In this document: positions 1-10,638 of the stretch, in pieces
Position numbering within the stretch: the first letter of the stretch is position 1
Layout: each line of letters starts with the position of its first letter
Origin: Trichoplax adhaerens
Lineage: Eukaryota; Placozoa; Uniplacotomia; Trichoplacea; Trichoplacidae
Length of the DNA stretch: 64,000 nt
Direction: 5' to 3'
Assembly: GCF_000150275.1 (NCBI RefSeq)
Contig: NW_002060944.1
Span: forward strand, 7,640,735 to 7,704,734
The notes under the pieces: model-generated
Told to the model about the DNA's origin: nothing
Seen by the model: the letters and a program-made list of their open reading frames with translations, nothing else
Database searches by the model: none
Position numbers and translations under genes: made by a program

Positions 1-487
1 CGTTCGCAACTGTCGCTTATACCACAAAATAAGTACTACCATTGGAGTATTATAGTTATTACCGTATCCTGTCATACGTTTGAAGTGTCTTGTGCCATTA
101 ATGTATACTAATTTAGCTACTTTGACTAAGATGTGAATAAGAACAATATCGATTATAGAAATTCATTTATCAAGCAGAACATACTCTGTAGAGATTTAAG
201 AAGGCAATTGGACATTAATCTTCGTTCATGCAGAATACGAGTGACTACGCAAATTTCATCGTGATACGATACGTGATGTTGTAAGGTAAATTTACACTTC
301 GAACAATATCTCTAGCAGACTCTTCAAAATCACTTCAAGCTTGCTGGCCAAACAATATATTTGTATATCAAAAGGGGTTTAAATGGACCAAGCATATCAC
401 TAACCATGAGGATTACGTACATTGTATCCACATAATGCATATGTCAATCTACGTCTATGCGTATAACATTCCTAAATTTGCACTTAC
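1..487. other. Intron of the USP7-like gene, no exon seen
   Basis: This stretch follows the splice donor (GTAAGT on the minus strand) of the second USP7-like exon. I looked on the minus strand for the continuation of the MATH domain (expected to resume with a basic, aromatic beta-strand segment) and found none. The next exon must lie left of the window. Nothing else is recognisable here. Confidence 0.6.
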
Positions 488-2636
488 CATGGAATATTCC
501 TAGCATGTACTGGTTCACTAAGTACAGTGCTATCAATTTTGGAAAAGTTGCGTACAACAAATTGTATCTTTGCTGCACCTTGGCTAGCGTTGGCTTTCAA
601 CTTATCTAAATCATCCTCGTTGCTGATCTCAGTGGTATCTGCAGTATCATTTTCTGCTTCCGGTGATGCAGGTCCATGGTTGCTATTACTATTAGGATGA
701 GGATAATTATCATCTATACAGCAAAGGAAAGAGTAAACAGCAACATTAAGACAAATTCAATACATAAACAAATGCAAACTCTAGTTATTGCTGTAAATGG
801 GTATCTCCCAATCAATCCGTTGCCCCCTACTGCTGAAAATTGATTTATCTGTTATGACGGAAATGCGATTTTAAATTAAATTCCATGTCAGCCAGTATTT
901 TAAAATCAGAAATGAACAAGAACAGCCAAGATTTTCCCTTATCAACCAGTTTTCTACAATTGGATTAATTAGGTGTAATGACTACAGCGCTACTTAGCAC
1001 ATTTTAATTACGAAATCAGCAATTCGATGATAAAGTGTCGATGTTACGGGCCAGGATACAAATATGGGTATTGATGATATTATGGCGCAGACAGTACCTT
1101 TAAGCAAGAGTCTGACAAAGGTGTGTGAAACTGCCATGAATTAGCTTGGGCTGTGAGTCAAGGAGAAGTAAACTATGAAAATAAGGCATGCAGTTTTTCA
1201 ACACTACCATAAGAGTAAGTTTACATCGTAATAAGAATAGCACAGGCAATGCAATTTATTGTCATATCTGCCTTTCCTATTTCATTCAATTGGGTTAGGA
1301 AAGAACTTTCAGTTGTAGAGTCGGTCAGTGTTGGTGGTATAGTCGTATGTAGGGTTGATAAGGAAGCAAAAAAAACAACAGTTTGCAAAGTGTGTCTAGG
1401 ACCAGTATTTTGTTCTCATTCTTTCTACTACTGTACAGTATATTACCAAATTAATTTTATCTTGTTTGGTCTACATTCTACAATACGCTCCGAATTTAGT
1501 GCCAATACTTATACCATGCTAGTAGTAATGTAATAGAATTGAGGAAGTAGGCTAATTATTGAAGAAAAAAATACGAGAAGCAATAACAGAATCCAAAATC
1601 TCATCTTGATGGCGTAAGTGATCTACATGGATGTACAATTGGATTGAAATGTCTGCGTCATAAAAATTGTATCAACGCATACACATAAATTGTATATATT
1701 ATTGTAGTGTGGAGTTGATTTTAAAATCTATCCAGTCGTAGTCATTCTTAGCTTTATAGTGCTTGTTCACACACTCCATCCTCGACAACAAATACAGCCG
1801 TGACTAGCAAACTGCTTGTTATTCTATAATGGATTTGACTTTTTTGTCAATACAGGAAAGTACTTGTATGTCCCCCCCCAAAGTGGCTGGTGAATAGCCA
1901 TTTGAGAAATTACACCTGTAGTCGGGGATGAAATTTTCTGTCAAGCAAATGATCCTCCACTGAAATGTTACTCTTTCTCATGGAGAGAAAAGAAGAGAAT
2001 TGCGGATAGTCTACTGTATCAATTTGATTGAAATGCATCAGCAGCTGGCTGGCTGCCATTGGAGTCTTTTTTGAAGGTGATTGAACGCTACGCTAGCCCA
2101 ATGGCAAGTTTGTAGTCATTTAATATAGACAATTGACTACTGGACGCGTACCAAAGATAGCCAAGCTACTGCAAATTGCTATCCCACAACAAAGGTTGAT
2201 CATGCTAATTGATGACTATAGGAGATCGCATACAATACTACGTAGGACTAGTATTATTATCATTGTTGAAATTCACGGACAAGACTAAGCTATAGTAAGC
2301 CCCAATGGAAGAGGTTTTCGTCAATAAGAGCTGTGATCGCGCAAAATAGATTGGATCCATTTTGACAGACAAGACTCTTGTTGATTTATGTACTAGCACT
2401 CCTTGAGAGATTGTATCCTCCTACTCTGGTACTACAGTGATGACTGTTGTAGTCCAAAAGCTGTAAATTAAGCGTCAACATAGTAAAAATACAACATCAA
2501 TCATGACAGGGATGGTAGTTGAAAATAGCATTGGTATACCTTCTCCTATTTCCATCGTCTCTTGATCACTCGCTTGATGATCATCTCCTTCAACCTCATC
2601 AAAATCATACGAACCGCTTTTCCGATTGTTTTCCAT
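488..2636 (-). CDS. USP7: USP7/HAUSP-like ubiquitin carboxyl-terminal hydrolase, N-terminal exons (partial)
   Basis: Two minus-strand exons are visible, 2636-2540 and 713-488. They join in phase 1 (codon G|AT) through GTATAC and a TATAG acceptor. Together they encode about 107 residues. The start is the first ATG of its open frame (MENNRKSG). Residues 10-60 are an acidic, disordered leader like that of vertebrate USP7. From about residue 80 the sequence KIQFVVRNFSKIDS followed by LSEPVHARNIPW matches the first strands of the USP7 TRAF/MATH domain, which binds p53, MDM2 and other P/A/ExxS clients. In USP7 the catalytic domain and the UBL repeats follow; here they lie outside the window, so catalytic residues cannot be checked. 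USP7 removes ubiquitin from many nuclear proteins. The next gene on the same strand, HAPSTR1, is also its neighbour in human. Another MATH protein (for example SPOP) is less likely, because SPOP lacks this acidic leader and this strand spacing. Confidence 0.82.
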
Positions 2637-3547
2637 TCTGCCTAAGCGAGCACTCTTAGACAGCAATTGCTTATGAGGGTGAAATACTTTGGAAACGTGT
2701 TTACTAGTAATACGTCCAATTGCGACTGAATTTTCTTTGCACACCACCAAAGGAAAAAAGAAAAGATTTCAATTGCAACTAACTACTAATTTTGGTCGAC
2801 ATGAAAGGAAATTAACTCAGCGACGAGCTCTCGCTCTTTTTCAAACAGATCCACTCAACTACAGTGCAAGGTCTTTCACAAGGACTGTAGAAGCACCGTA
2901 GTCTACTCGAGTAGACAGTATCAATCACTCAGGCGAATTGAATAGCGCTGTATACTGCGATGATATTTTGACCCTCGCTGTATGACATTAATAATGTACT
3001 GTAAGACATGGACAACCGTACAGAAGTACACTTTTCCCTTTCAAGAAAAATGCTACTTTTCACTGTGATGGACTACAGTACACACTACTGTACACTCTAC
3101 ATTCAAAGGGGTACAATAGACCGCCATTATCCAATGGCCCATTTCTAGATTTTGTTTTCATTTTATTCAAAATGAAGACAAAATCTCTCCTTTTTGGCGG
3201 GGGGGAAAGGCTATGGTCTACAGTACAGTTCTCCATCACACATTTTATGGACAGTAGTACAGTAGTGTAGTGTACTCACAATGGATGCTTACAATCATCA
3301 TAACAATCCACGACGATGGCGCATTCACTGCTGGACAGATCTAATGATGGTAGAGTAAACATGAGACAGCGTAAACCACTGGGATCATCGCTTGTTGCAA
3401 AAAAACTCTCCATTGGATTTGTTGTTATTTGGCTCAGTTGTTTATATCATCTATCAGGAAGATGGGGGAAAGTTGTCCCTCTCCCTCCTGCGGTTCGGTC
3501 TTTTTCTTACCTCAATACGTGTACATGGAATGCCTGATGTTGGATAT

Positions 3548-4047
3548 TTTGCTACTACTCGCTAAAACTCGTATACGTGTATATCTAATTTGGTCATTAA
3601 AATAGCCCCCAAAATAGGTAATCGACTGTATACCGGGCTACCCAATTGTACGATGAAAGCGAACGGTTAACAGTGTGGCCCATTTTACTACGATGCGCTC
3701 AAACTCGTTAACGCATATGTACAGTATCTATTTAGTCATCAAAATAGCTAAAAGAAATAGGTAATCGACTGTATACCGGGCTACCCAATTGTACGATGAA
3801 AGCGAGTGGTTAACAGTGCAGCCCATTTTACTACGACGCGCTGAAACTAGTATATCTATTTTGTCATCAAAATAGCCAAAAAAAATAGGTAATCGATTGT
3901 ATTCCGGGCTACCCGATTGCACGATGATAGCGAGCGGTTAACAGTGCAGCCCATTTTACCACGACGCGCTGAAACTCGTTAACGCATATGTATCTATTTT
4001 GTGATCAAAATAGCTAAAATAAAATAGGTACTATATACCGGCTACAG
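3548..4047. repeat. Tandem repeat, unit 128-142 bp, about 3.5 copies
   Basis: The segment beginning (t)gtcatcaaaatagc recurs at about 3593, 3735, 3863 and 4001, so the spacing is 142, 128 and 138 bases. Each unit contains aataggtaatcgactgta, ccgggctaccca, gcgagcggttaacagtg and a closing actcgttaacgcatatg block. The second and third copies are the closest. Copies differ by substitutions and small indels, which indicates an old local duplication. Confidence 0.85.
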
Positions 4048-5100
4048 ACGCTAAAGAGATGTGAATGTATTAGTATTAGAAAAAAAGTATAACCGGCTTG
4101 ATCTGCATACTGGATCACGGACCATCATGTCCAACTCCTTTGCAGTAATGGATTCCAAATTGCGCACCGGTAGACACTAGACGTATTTTTTGCTTAGCTC
4201 CATGCCCTGTTAATCGTTCCTCAATTTCTTGCTTAAATTACTATAAATCTACAGACAAATTCACTATAAAGTATCTATTATAGCAAAGACATTTTAAAGC
4301 CATGAAGATAGTGAACGAATTGACTTCCAGTCAATAATACCGCATCCATACTGTACTTGTTGGAACGCAAACGGCTACAATATCTTACTCTTGGTATCAC
4401 AATAACAGCTGTGCTTTGACAGTATTAACTGATAAATGAGCAAATTTAACATCAATTGATAGAGACACACTTTAGACTCTTTATGACTATACTAGATTTA
4501 GAAGTAAATACGCACATGCACACCATGATTAGTGCCTACTTCACTAAATCGCTAGGAGAACTTTTCACTTTTCATCAAACAGCACACAATAGCTGCTGCC
4601 TAAACGTTCGCTCACTTTTACTCCCACAAGGATCCAATTTACTGCGTGGGAAAATGGTCCAATATTCCTAATCATTTGTCTCGAATGTCAATCGAATAGC
4701 TTCTTCTATCATAATCATCGAACGCATATTTTGGGAGATAGTTGGAGATTCGATTAAAATTCAACGGTAAAATCCTGCAAAGAACACCATCAGATATTTT
4801 CAGAGATCCATTTAATATTAATATACAGTAATAGGCCATCTGATTTTCTAATCGTATCATGTGCGACATAATTAAAGAGATCCTTAAAGAGGCAATATGA
4901 GTTATTCTTCTTAAAAGTAATGCGTTGCATATTGCAATAGCTTTAAAAAATAAGAATCTGAAATATAGAGACACGAAATAATACAAGGCAATTACAATCC
5001 TATCAATCGAAAATTGTACTTAAGAAAGTAATCAAACGAAAGTTGCGTGTCATTTATACCGTATCTTCAATATATTATACCGTATAGATGATCGTATATA

Positions 5101-5103
<3 letters not shown>

Positions 5104-5132
<29 letters not shown>
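5104..5132. repeat. (TA)n microsatellite
   Basis: An uninterrupted run of about fourteen TA dinucleotides, followed after a short break by another short TATATATA stretch near 5141. Confidence 0.85.
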
Positions 5133-5136
<4 letters not shown>

Positions 5137-5819
5137 ATCATATATATATACAACAATACAAAGAAAATTAACACAGTACAACCGTACCACAGTGTCCGTC
5201 TACATGAGGTGCTTTAAATCAACCGAAAATATATCTTGAAACTTTACCGACAAATGATACCTCATACAGCATAATATTACAATATAAAATGCTATCCTCC
5301 TATTCTTCATACAGACTACGATATCAGTAACTTTTTAAATGATGCAAGACGGTCATATAAGCACACAGTTTCAATTACAGTACAGCATATATTACAATAA
5401 AATAACAGCGAAACCTCTTTTATATTGCACTTAAGTAAAGTAGATTTATCAGAACGTAATCGGATTGCAGGATAACAATTTTACATTTTACACGTATGTA
5501 TGGTGGAGCAACTACAATTCCCTCCTCGATTACAAGCATTTTATAATCTGTGAGAATGCGTTACTCATTGATCGCGTCTATCATAGCTTACGATAAAATA
5601 AAGACAATGTATATTAATAACTACATATTCGCGATTAAGCAAATCCGATGCAATAAAACTATAAAAGTAACATCAATGTAAGCAATGAAAAAGGTAACAT
5701 AAAAACCTACTAGTTTGCTGCCAGTATTGACGATATACAGTACGTGCATAGGGTACAACACATTATCCACTGTAGACATAGTCAATTATCTCGGTGGCAC
5801 TCGATATCATAAATGATTT

Positions 5820-8800
5820 CTAGTCAAATTCTAAACGGTATCGCTTCTGACTCGGAGCGGGACAGTCCATATAGTAATCGGCAAACGAAACTGATCGCTT
5901 CTTGCTACTACTGCTACTACTCTCATCGTTGTCTATCACAGCATCAACCTGGCTCGATGGAGTCATTCTGCGTCGATGTGAAGTTGGTGGAGGTGTTGCT
6001 AATGTGCTACTCCGCGAAAAGTTTGCTATAGAGCCGACATCATTGCCAGACGGGCATTCGGGACGTGATGGTGGCAACATTCCAGTAAGAAACCCGATAA
6101 TTTCCTCCCGCAATACCAAACGTCGTTTCTTTTTTAACCAGTTGACTAATTCTTTGGTACGACGCTGATAGCCACATTGTGTACCAAAATCGATCCCATA
6201 CTTGTAAGCATCCATGCCATCTGTTTAGACAATGATATAAAAGAAAAGATATTCAATGTACAGTACAACAACTAGGTAGAAGAATTCGACTACTGTATTT
6301 TCAGTCCTAATTCCAAGTGGCTATCCTATATCATCATGACACTGTACGATATCATTTTTTCCATCAAAAGATTCTTACACCAGTTCATTCCATATTGTCA
6401 CTCATCTTAGCTCAACACAACAATTACTAACTTTATCAAATTATAGCTTGGTGTATTTATTGTATTGATTGATTATTTGTCAGTTTCACGTTTAGTTCAA
6501 CACTTGTACAACAAAGCTAAAATGGGATAGCTTCGAGTAATATCTACACTAATTCATCCATTACAATACTCTAGTTTCTACACAACAATGAATATCATGG
6601 GTTAACAGTGAATACCTATGTAGAATCTACTGTAGGTATTGTAATAAGAATACAATATCCTTCAATATAAAAGAGTATTTTAGGACATTTTTATTTTATC
6701 TTTATGGTGATATACTCCCTGCATCGTGAATTTGTAGAGCAACACTTGAGAAAGACAGCGATACACCATCTACATACACTACAGAATAGACACTACACGT
6801 ACGTACAGTAGGAGAGAATGCAAAAGGTTCATCGCATCCTTTTCAAAGTTAAAATAACAATTTTAGTTACTTCGTTATTTAAGATAATAGCTAGACTACG
6901 GGTATCAATTTGCAATTGAAGTCTACGCTCAAACATTTCCAATTTTTTCATACGTGTCGACGTTTGCAGTAATTTCAATTTTAGTTCGGTACTGCTTATA
7001 AGCTTGTAGTCATTACAACGTTTCAACTCACTAACGCGTAAAGAAAAAAATTGTGTACATACCTATCTTAACAAGGCCCCACGTATAAACCCTGCATAAC
7101 TCTACATTAGGACTCACCACAACACAACGCACGATGATATCCCATTTTATATCATCGCGCCTTGTAATCAGTTCATTCTGCTATACATGAATTTGTTCAA
7201 TCCTAGCGAGAAATCAACTTTTACAGTATGTACAACATCTACCCATACGAACTGCGTAATACTGTCATTCATTCCAAATATGATTGAAAATTGAATTATG
7301 TACTATAACAAGAAACCCAATGATGGGCTACTACATGCTAGTATGCGTCTACTGTAGATGGATGTAGTGGTTTCATTACTCTATTTCAATGGACGCTATA
7401 AGAATCGCACAACATAGCTCACAGTTGTACAAGATGACATAAAAATGGCGTGTCGACCAGGTTAATCAGAAAAACGTATGTAGAACACAAACAACCCAAG
7501 ATGCAGTAGACGATATTTATAATAAATAATTCAATCTAGTTGACTTAATACACGATGTTGTCCAGTTTATCCTTGCGAAGGGTCCAACACATACTGTATG
7601 ACTAATGTGAGAAAAAAAACGTCCATTGCAAGGGTAAACAATCGAGCAAGCTATAAAGGAAGAAAACACTTGGGTAAATTGGTACAATATGGGAAGGGAT
7701 GAAAGAGTAAAATTACGTTCCGTTCTATTGCAATGGCCTAGAAGAATACCATATGAATAGTAAAGACCGTCACTTTCAAATGAAATATATCAAACATTTT
7801 CTTTCCCAAAATACGTCTTCACTGCACCGCGTATACGGAAGCAACTTTTAGCTACTTGAAACAAAGGCTTATGTTTCGCCATTGCTTGAACTACTAATGT
7901 GCAGCAACGGCGTACTCCTCAAGCGTCATTTGACTACAACTAGGGACTACTCAACAACTTATCGTATTTTTTTTTTTTTGCCCCTTTATCCAATTAATGG
8001 AAGTAGAACGTAGCAAGTTCAATTTCAAATTTCAATTCTAATTATTATCACAACAGGGAAAAAATTGGATTCAATACAGTCGTTACTGCTACAAGCTAGC
8101 ACGAACGTACTGATTGCCACTAAAACTGATCGTTCTAGGCCTATCATAGACATCCAATATTGGTGGTAAACTATTGGTAAGACCCAGTTCTTGACAAGAT
8201 ATGATCAACGCTAGAGTTGACAGGATTAATTTTTTGAATGTCCTTTGGCAAGGGTAACTACTACTGCCACGACCAGGAACTTAATTATTTGAAAAACATC
8301 CTGCCTGCTGCGACAATAACAGCAACACTAGACTGCCAATGAGCTAACTACCCGTCCTTGCTACACACTTTTTTGCCTATTGCTTTATATGGATGGAAAT
8401 ACAAGGATAAAGTACTGTCTAGAGTTGTCCAACGCCATTGCTAGCGATGTATAGCCTTCAACGTTGGTTGTTTACCAACTTCCCGTGGTAGAACAATAGG
8501 TAAGAAAAAGCAAAAGGAATCAAATGCGGTATAATGGTGTATGTTGGTAGCGCTACATGGTACACACTACAGTACTTGGCATCATGTAGCGTGGTGATTG
8601 CTAAGTCTGGTCTCGGATATAATTCAGGACTGATGATGGAAACGATGATAGTGGGCAATCGAGTTTGTGTGCACAAAATGGAATAGTAAATCCAACAAGT
8701 TTAAATTATTGACGTGTGTTGTACTTCTTTTTGGATAGAAAAGCTTTACTATGGATCAATGTGATGATCCACTTTTAGCAAGACTACAGAAGTCAAGTCT

Positions 8801-9344
8801 TTACTTTGTAAGGGCAATATATTATATATTACAGTATGACAAGACGTAGAAAATGGATTGTTGAAGTTTACTGTAGAGAAGATGATTGACAGTACCGTGA
8901 TAAAGTTTGGTGACAGAGTTGGAAGTAGACTGAAAATTGGTCCAAGCTCCTTCAGCGGTGCCATTACAACACTCTATAATATTGAAAATAGATCAAGGTG
9001 TTACCTCAATTCCACGCTGTAAAAGTGAAATGGAGATGATGAAATTTGAAAATACAATGTCATGTCCAACCTGTGAAAAGTTGAGCTACTGATGTTGCTG
9101 TTGATTGAAAACTAGAGTATAATGCTTGGCCAACTTTATCACTATCTTTGGATAATAATTCTTCTATGTCATTTTGTTTTTCGCCCTCTTCGACATGCGG
9201 CCGATCCATATCGCCACCATTCATGACTGTCAAGGTGGATGACGTTGCGAACTCGCCTTCCATTTGTTCACCCATTTCTCCATTTAAAGTAGTATTGGGT
9301 AAACCACCGCCTATCGACATGCTTTCATGATCTAATCTTTCCAT
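5820..9344 (-). CDS. HAPSTR1: HAPSTR1 (C16orf72/TAPR1) orthologue
   Basis: There are two minus-strand exons, 9344-9071 and 6220-5820. They join in phase 1 (ACA G|AT) and give 224 residues. The start ATG at 9344 has an in-frame TAG two codons upstream. Exon 1 ends with SSFQSTATSVAQLF, the counterpart of the vertebrate FQNSATAVAQLY helix. Exon 2 opens with YKYGIDFGTQCGYQRR, then LVNWLKKKRR and REEIIGFLTG followed by PP, the conserved core of HAPSTR1. The C-terminal half is a Ser-rich tail ending in KKR and QKRYR clusters, a probable nuclear signal. Human HAPSTR1 is about 275 residues with the same order of blocks. It binds the E3 ligase HUWE1 and tunes stress-response signalling. The vertebrate protein has a second FQNAATAV-like copy before the YQRR block; only one is present here. 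The 2.85 kb intron is long for this window. The gene is transcribed away from XPO6 and toward the USP7-like gene. Confidence 0.87.
6221..9070. other. Intron of HAPSTR1
   Basis: The donor (AG|GTTGGA) and acceptor (CTAAACAG) are clear on the minus strand. I find no nested gene or repeat inside. Short open frames on the minus strand at 6829-7026, 8458-8676 and 8749-8964 have no splice context or recognisable content. Confidence 0.6.
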
Positions 9345-10638
9345 CGTCTATGCTTGTCCTCTTCGCCTACAGTGCAATATCGTCAATATTGTCGTATGCA
9401 AGTAATGGAATAGTATTTTGCGTCCAATGGAAGATGAGTGTACTACTGTACTTCTAGCAACGTTGCCTCTTTCTTAATCAATAGAAATCATTACGTTTCC
9501 TAATGAAATAGAATGCACGATCTTGTTTTACAAGCAGCTGTCAATGACTACAACTCCGAATCAACTAGTACGCTAATTTTTTCAGGGTTGTTTTTTAAAA
9601 AGTGCAAATTTCAAAATGGGTGCTGTAGTTTTCAGGTCGAGTTTAATTCCTAACCTTTGGATTACTGTATCCGCACACTACCACAGTACGGCAAAGCTTG
9701 TGTCCTATGGACTCCAATCCGCCCACACGGTGCAGTTTACTGTCTACAGTGTACAGTGTACAGTAAGTCATGGATGGTAGTGTCGTGTACTGTAGGCTAG
9801 AGTTGTGGACTGGTCTGGACCAGTCCGGTCCGGTCCAGTACGGTATACTGCAGAGTGGACGGTATCTCTTTCTAGGTCTGTAGTGCACCACTACATTAAT
9901 GAATAGACTAGACTGCACTGTACTGCATTTATTTACTGTACAGTCTACAGTATAGTGTACAGTACTGTGTGTACACCCCAGTCAAATATCGTGTCGGACT
10001 GTTCAACTTGTCAAAATCCATTCCACTGTTCTACAGTACAGTACACTGTCCACTACAATTCCACGCTGCACTGTGAATATTGTTAAGTCAAAACATACAG
10101 TTTACGTAGAATGAAAGCATACAGTATAGTACTGTACTGTATACAGGGGTCCGAGTGGTCTATCGGTGTCATATAGATCAGAACGGTTGGAACCGAACCG
10201 GACCGTATTCAGGTCTAATCGGTGACAGGACAGTACTTTGCTACAGTACCAAGGACGACGACTACAATACTGTACTAAATCAGTACTGTACTGTACACTC
10301 TAATAGAAGGAGAGTAATTGTACGAACGCAGTCACACCGTGTTAATCTCATACTAAACCTTATGCAACGACGCTAGGGTTCTAAGGTTGAAGGTTGAAGG
10401 CCTATCACTGCATCCAGCATCTCGCTCGCTCAATCAGACTCATCCGATCTGTACCGTACCGTACCGTACCGTACCGTACTGCAACCGTAATCGACCACAA
10501 TTCCTCGACTGCAAACCGTGGCTAATCCATTGCATTTCTCTTCATGTCCATCATGATTAGCTCAATGCTTCTCTTTTAATCGACTTTCAAAGAGTATTTA
10601 CTCAGTCTACTCAACGTTCAGTTTCTATCTCTTCGAGC
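9345..10638. promoter_or_regulatory. Divergent (head-to-head) promoter region of HAPSTR1 and XPO6
   Basis: The two start codons face away from each other with 1294 bases between them. From about 9660 to 10290 the DNA is crowded with GTACTGTAC, TACAGTAC and CTGTACAG words. A short hairpin lies at 9807-9826 (8-base arms ggactggt and accagtcc around ctgg), and a GTACC pentamer array sits at 10451-10479. I see no TATA box close to either ATG. A shared regulatory role is inferred from the layout only. Confidence 0.45.
10451..10479. repeat. GTACC pentanucleotide tandem repeat
   Basis: Five perfect GTACC units followed by GTAC, about 160 bases upstream of the XPO6 start codon. Confidence 0.9.

Larger units (their letters stand above)
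2637..5819. other. Intergenic region between USP7-like and HAPSTR1 genes
   Basis: I see no gene here. It holds the 5' flank of the USP7-like gene, a cluster of GTACTGTAC-type palindromic words around 2990-3280, the tandem repeat at 3548-4047 and a TA microsatellite near 5104-5132. Short open frames on both strands lack splice context, codon bias and similarity to anything I know. Confidence 0.6.

Noticed and set aside
1249-1533. 94-codon open frame on the plus strand
   Set aside because: It lies in the first intron of the USP7-like gene on the opposite strand, with no domain or splice context.
5902-6168. 88-codon open frame on the plus strand
   Set aside because: It is the antisense shadow of HAPSTR1 exon 2, whose sense frame matches a known family.
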